Under the pieces are notes generated by a model that saw only the letters and a program-made list of their open reading frames with translations, was not told where the DNA came from and ran no database searches. 7,216 nucleotides of DNA from an uncultured Rickettsiales bacterium (GTDB lineage: Bacteria; Pseudomonadota; Alphaproteobacteria; Rickettsiales; Deianiraeaceae). Positions 5,163-7,216 of the stretch are shown piece by piece. Position numbers and translations under genes: made by a program. Location: positions 1 through 7,216 of the forward strand of contig CALCWF010000189.1 of assembly GCA_937906355.1 (NCBI GenBank), written 5' to 3'. Within the stretch, counting starts at the first letter, position 1; every line of letters begins with the position of its first letter.

Positions 5163-5675
5163 ATGTTAAAAAATATAACCAAACTGACATCGATATTCAT
5201 GCTGTTCTGCATGTGTTTATGCGTCTCGCGAACAGCACTGGCAAACTCGAAGAGAATGCGTTGCAACTTCAATTCAGATTGTCGTCAAGGTTTTGTCTGT
5301 ATCGGCGGCATGGGAAAATACGAAGATTTAGAAACGAAAACTGGATGCTGTGAAGTTATCATACCAGTACGTCAACTCTGTATATTTCATAATATGTTGA
5401 CCGGTGTCCTCGGTAAGGGAACAATAGCACTAGTCATAATAAGCGTCGGTTTAACTGCGATAGTAGGTAAGTTAAGGTATACACATATAGTTACACTCGG
5501 AGTAGGTATAATATGTATATCCGGCTCGTATCAAGTTGTAGCTCTTCTAACTGGCTACAAATATCAGGTATGTGAACTTGTAGATACGTCGGTAGAACCC
5601 GGAAAGTGTTCTGATACGTACGACGAGGAGAACATATACAACGCAGTCGAAGACGAGTCTATACAGCAACAATGA
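5163..5675 (+). CDS. virB2: TrbC/VirB2-family pilin-like protein with N-terminal cysteine-rich module
   Basis: VirB2/TrbC proteins are the major pilin subunits of type IV secretion systems, held in the inner membrane before assembly. This 170-aa product has a signal peptide (about 1-27, cut at ALA|N). Residues 31-65 form a short module with Cys34, 40, 46, 62 and 63 spaced C-x5-C-x5-C-x15-CC. The VirB2-like core runs about 78-132, with two membrane segments around the typical turn VGLTAIVGKL and a second helix beginning THIVTLGVGI. Further cysteines at 73, 118, 137 and 149 and an acidic C-terminal tail follow. Classical VirB2 is about 120 aa, so the Cys-rich segment and the tail are additions; disulfides in the periplasm or on the surface are plausible. 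No other vir genes lie in the window, so it is an orphan copy; multiple scattered VirB2 genes are known in Rickettsiales. Family call moderate, role in a working system unproven. Confidence 0.65.
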   Translation: MLKNITKLTSIFMLFCMCLCVSRTALANSKRMRCNFNSDCRQGFVCIGGMGKYEDLETKTGCCEVIIPVRQLCIFHNMLTGVLGKGTIALVIISVGLTAIVGKLRYTHIVTLGVGIICISGSYQVVALLTGYKYQVCELVDTSVEPGKCSDTYDEENIYNAVEDESIQQQ

Positions 5676-5699
5676 CGCGTCTATGTGTAAGCGAAACGT

Positions 5700-5727
5700 A
5701 AACAAGCGATATTAAACAAGCAATATA
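5700..5727 (+). repeat. two tandem 14-bp units
   Basis: AAACAAGCGATATT (5700-5713) is followed directly by AAACAAGCAATATA (5714-5727), 12 of 14 identical. It lies in the 163-bp gap after the VirB2-like gene, where I see no gene or clear terminator. It may be a small slippage duplication. Confidence 0.4.
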
Positions 5728-5782
5728 GATAGCAACATGGGCAACAAATAGGAAAAATAAACAAATAAATACTTCCACGCTG

Positions 5783-5813
5783 TTGTTAAATCTAACATAT
5801 TGATTTTTATATT
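5783..5813 (+). promoter_or_regulatory. candidate promoter of tRNA-Gly
   Basis: TTGTTA (5783-5788) and TATATT (5808-5813) are 19 nt apart, slightly long. The last base of the -10 lies 8 nt before the first base of the leader hairpin (5821), the same spacing as at tRNA-Val, so the transcript would start at or beside the hairpin. Confidence 0.35.
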
Positions 5814-5820
5814 ACATATT

Positions 5821-5840
5821 GCATTCATAGTAATGAATGC
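5821..5840 (+). promoter_or_regulatory. leader hairpin overlapping the 5' end of tRNA-Gly
   Basis: GCATTCATAGTAATGAATGC is a perfect 8-bp inverted repeat around AGTA. The last two bases (5839-5840) are tRNA nucleotides 1 and 2, the same register as the unrelated repeat before tRNA-Val (442-459). The 5' arm begins with GC, the same bases that pair with nucleotides 1-2 in the acceptor stem, so leader and acceptor 3' strand compete for them. Confidence 0.65.
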
Positions 5841-5909
5841 GGGTGTAGCTCAATGGTAGAGTTCTAGCCTTCCAAGCTAGCCACGTGGGTTCGATTCCCA
5901 TCACCCGCT
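5839..5909 (+). tRNA. tRNA-Gly, anticodon TCC
   Basis: This is a complete 71-nt cloverleaf. The acceptor stem GCGGGTG (5839-5845) pairs with CACCCGC (5902-5908), discriminator T5909. The anticodon stem CTAGC (5864-5868) with GCTAG (5876-5880) encloses CTTCCAA, giving anticodon TCC at 5871-5873 (glycine, GGA and wobble GGG). The T arm is GTGGGTTCGATTCCCAT. CCA is not encoded. It lies alone between the VirB2-like gene and recN. Confidence 0.95.
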
Positions 5910-6063
5910 CGTATAGCACAAAAAATCGTCTAATACAGAACAGCTAACACGTCAGAACGCTGTAATAGCGTAGCAAAAATATAGAATAATATAGCAATAT
6001 AATAACACAATTATAATAACGCAACAACATCGATGACGTATGCTATAAAAAATAGTTGAAAAT

Positions 6064-6082
6064 ATGTAAATTATAATTACAT
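6064..6082 (+). promoter_or_regulatory. hairpin upstream of recN
   Basis: ATGTAA (6064-6069) and TTACAT (6077-6082) form a perfect 6-bp stem with a 7-nt loop, ending 16 nt before the recN ATG. No Shine-Dalgarno is visible after it. The rest of the 5910-6098 gap holds two -10-like hexamers (TATAAT 6012-6017, TATAAA 6044-6049) without matching -35 boxes, and a 5-bp hairpin ACGCT/AGCGT (5957-5971) without a T tail. I see no gene there. Confidence 0.25.
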
Positions 6083-6098
6083 TTCGTAGCAAATAGCT

Positions 6099-7216
6099 AT
6101 GCTAACGGAATTGATGATCAAGAATATACTGCTAATGGACGATCTACGCATCGAATTCGATCCTAGCTTCACAGTCATAACCGGACAGACAGGTGCCGGT
6201 AAGTCCGTCCTGCTCGATAGTCTAAGCATAATACTAGGTCGTCGTGCAGAAACGTCAATTCTAAGAGATCCAAAACAACAGGGAGTGATAAGTGCAACCT
6301 TCGTCTCTAATAACAAGAAGTTAATACGTCTTCTCTACGAGAACGGTTTTCTTGGCGACGAGAAGGACAAAACAATAATAGTAAAAAAGGTAATAACTCA
6401 CAATGGGAGCAAGATATTTATAAACGATATTCAAACAACAGTCCAGTTCATAAATACAATAGCCACAAGTCTATTGGAAATTTATAGCCAGTTCGAACAA
6501 ACCGATCTGTTTAACATAAAAAAGCATCTATCAATCTTAGACTCATTCGGTGCACTAAGGGGAGAATTATCTATCATAGAAAAGCTATACGATAAGATGA
6601 CGCAAGCGGAAGAAGAGTATCAAGGCACGAAGAAGCAAATAGACGAACAAAAAGAAAACTTAGAGTATCTAGAAAACTTCATCAAGGATATGAATGCACT
6701 GAATCTAAAAGATAATGAATACGACGAATTGATAAAAACAAAAAAACAAATGGTCGACATAGAGAAGATCTCGACATACATAAATAACGCCTATACTACA
6801 ATCTCGAACCTAAAAATAGGAACTGTAATAAATAAAGCTCAAAGCGATCTGCAACGTGCAGAGAGCAATATAGAAGGAAACGACGAACTGCTAAAAGCGA
6901 TTACATCGATAAATGAATCATTAGACAAAACATACAGTGAAGCTAGAAACGCAGAAGAAATACTAACCGATATAGCAAAGAGAAATAGCTTCGACGAAAG
7001 TAGCATCGACGCCATTGAGGAAAGAATCAGCACAATAAACGACATCGCTCGTAAGTATAAAATAACTCCATACGAACTAAACGAACGATACGAAGAAACA
7101 CGTAAAAAAATATCTATTCTATCTGTATCGGAAGAATCACTGGAAAAACTGAAAATATTTGCGGAAGAACAAAAAAATAACTATATCAAAAAAGCAAAAG
7201 AAATAACGGAAATAAG
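6099..7216 (+). CDS. recN: DNA repair protein RecN, 5' two thirds (runs off the window)
   Basis: RecN is an SMC-like ATPase that acts on DNA double-strand breaks before RecA-dependent recombination. The 372 visible codons are open to the window end; family members are about 550 aa, so the second coiled-coil half and the ABC signature/Walker B are outside. Visible: the N-terminal strand MLTELMIKNILLMDDLRIEF, Walker A GQTGAGKS (29-36, Lys35; the family usually has GETGAGKS), LEIYSQFEQTDLF (126-138, matching the family's Q-loop block normally written IHGQHE, with the Gln kept), then a long helical coiled-coil arm (about 155-365) including ARKYKITPYEL (317-327), a recognisable block of the RecN arm. 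ATG 6099 is chosen because it matches the usual RecN N-terminus; no Shine-Dalgarno precedes it. It follows tRNA-Gly by 189 bp and appears to have its own promoter. Confidence 0.92.
   Translation, partial: MLTELMIKNILLMDDLRIEFDPSFTVITGQTGAGKSVLLDSLSIILGRRAETSILRDPKQQGVISATFVSNNKKLIRLLYENGFLGDEKDKTIIVKKVITHNGSKIFINDIQTTVQFINTIATSLLEIYSQFEQTDLFNIKKHLSILDSFGALRGELSIIEKLYDKMTQAEEEYQGTKKQIDEQKENLEYLENFIKDMNALNLKDNEYDELIKTKKQMVDIEKISTYINNAYTTISNLKIGTVINKAQSDLQRAESNIEGNDELLKAITSINESLDKTYSEARNAEEILTDIAKRNSFDESSIDAIEERISTINDIARKYKITPYELNERYEETRKKISILSVSEESLEKLKIFAEEQKNNYIKKAKEITEI

Noticed and set aside
750..5675. Reassigned genetic code (TGA read as Trp)
   Set aside because: TGA ends the VirB2-like gene at a sensible place, and Trp in mltB, alaS and kdsB is encoded by TGG.
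6077..6316. 79-codon frame on the - strand over the recN start
   Set aside because: It is opposite the Walker A region of recN and has no independent evidence.
1..7216. CRISPR array, insertion sequence or prophage
   Set aside because: No regularly spaced repeats, transposase, integrase or phage gene is visible; the only tandem repeat is two 14-bp units.

Overview
The window looks like part of the genome of an AT-rich, host-associated alphaproteobacterium, most likely in or near the Rickettsiales. The grounds are a low-GC, A-rich coding style; a KdsB with the QGDMP variant I associate with alphaproteobacterial KdsB; a VirB2-type pilin-like protein; a periplasmic MltB-type lytic transglycosylase; tRNA genes that do not encode CCA; and nearly no Shine-Dalgarno sequences. 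All three stop codons are used as stops (mltB TAA, kdsB TAG, the VirB2-like gene TGA), so the code is the standard bacterial one. The order assignment is an inference from gene content.

Layout, left to right: (1) 1-300, a small membrane-protein reading frame that looks broken at an eight-A run; (2) tRNA-Val(CAC); (3) mltB on +, with a very long Lys/Asn-rich linker; (4) convergent to it, on the - strand, a 515-codon gene encoding only the C-terminal half of alanyl-tRNA synthetase (end of the tRNA-recognition region, editing domain, coiled region, degenerate C-Ala); (5) a 256-bp divergent intergenic region with an unusually GC-rich hairpin on the alaS side; (6) kdsB on +; (7) a structured leader and a VirB2-like gene with an extra cysteine-rich module; (8) tRNA-Gly(TCC); (9) recN on +, running off the window end.

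The genes do not form one operon. kdsB (CMP-Kdo for LPS), mltB (peptidoglycan remodelling) and the VirB2-like protein (type IV secretion pilin family) all concern the cell envelope. alaS and the two tRNAs belong to translation, and recN to DNA repair.

Two observations stand out. First, the alaS gene lacks the whole aminoacylation domain, and no trace of that domain lies in the 256 bp upstream. The rest of the frame is open and keeps all four zinc/editing ligands, so a split synthetase with the N-half elsewhere is a serious possibility, as is decay. Second, both tRNA genes are preceded by a perfect 8-bp inverted repeat of unrelated sequence whose 3' arm ends exactly on tRNA nucleotide 2. Each repeat starts 8 nt after the last base of a -10-like hexamer, so each primary transcript would be a 5'-terminal hairpin fused directly to the tRNA. 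This looks like a conserved tRNA leader design that I do not recognise.
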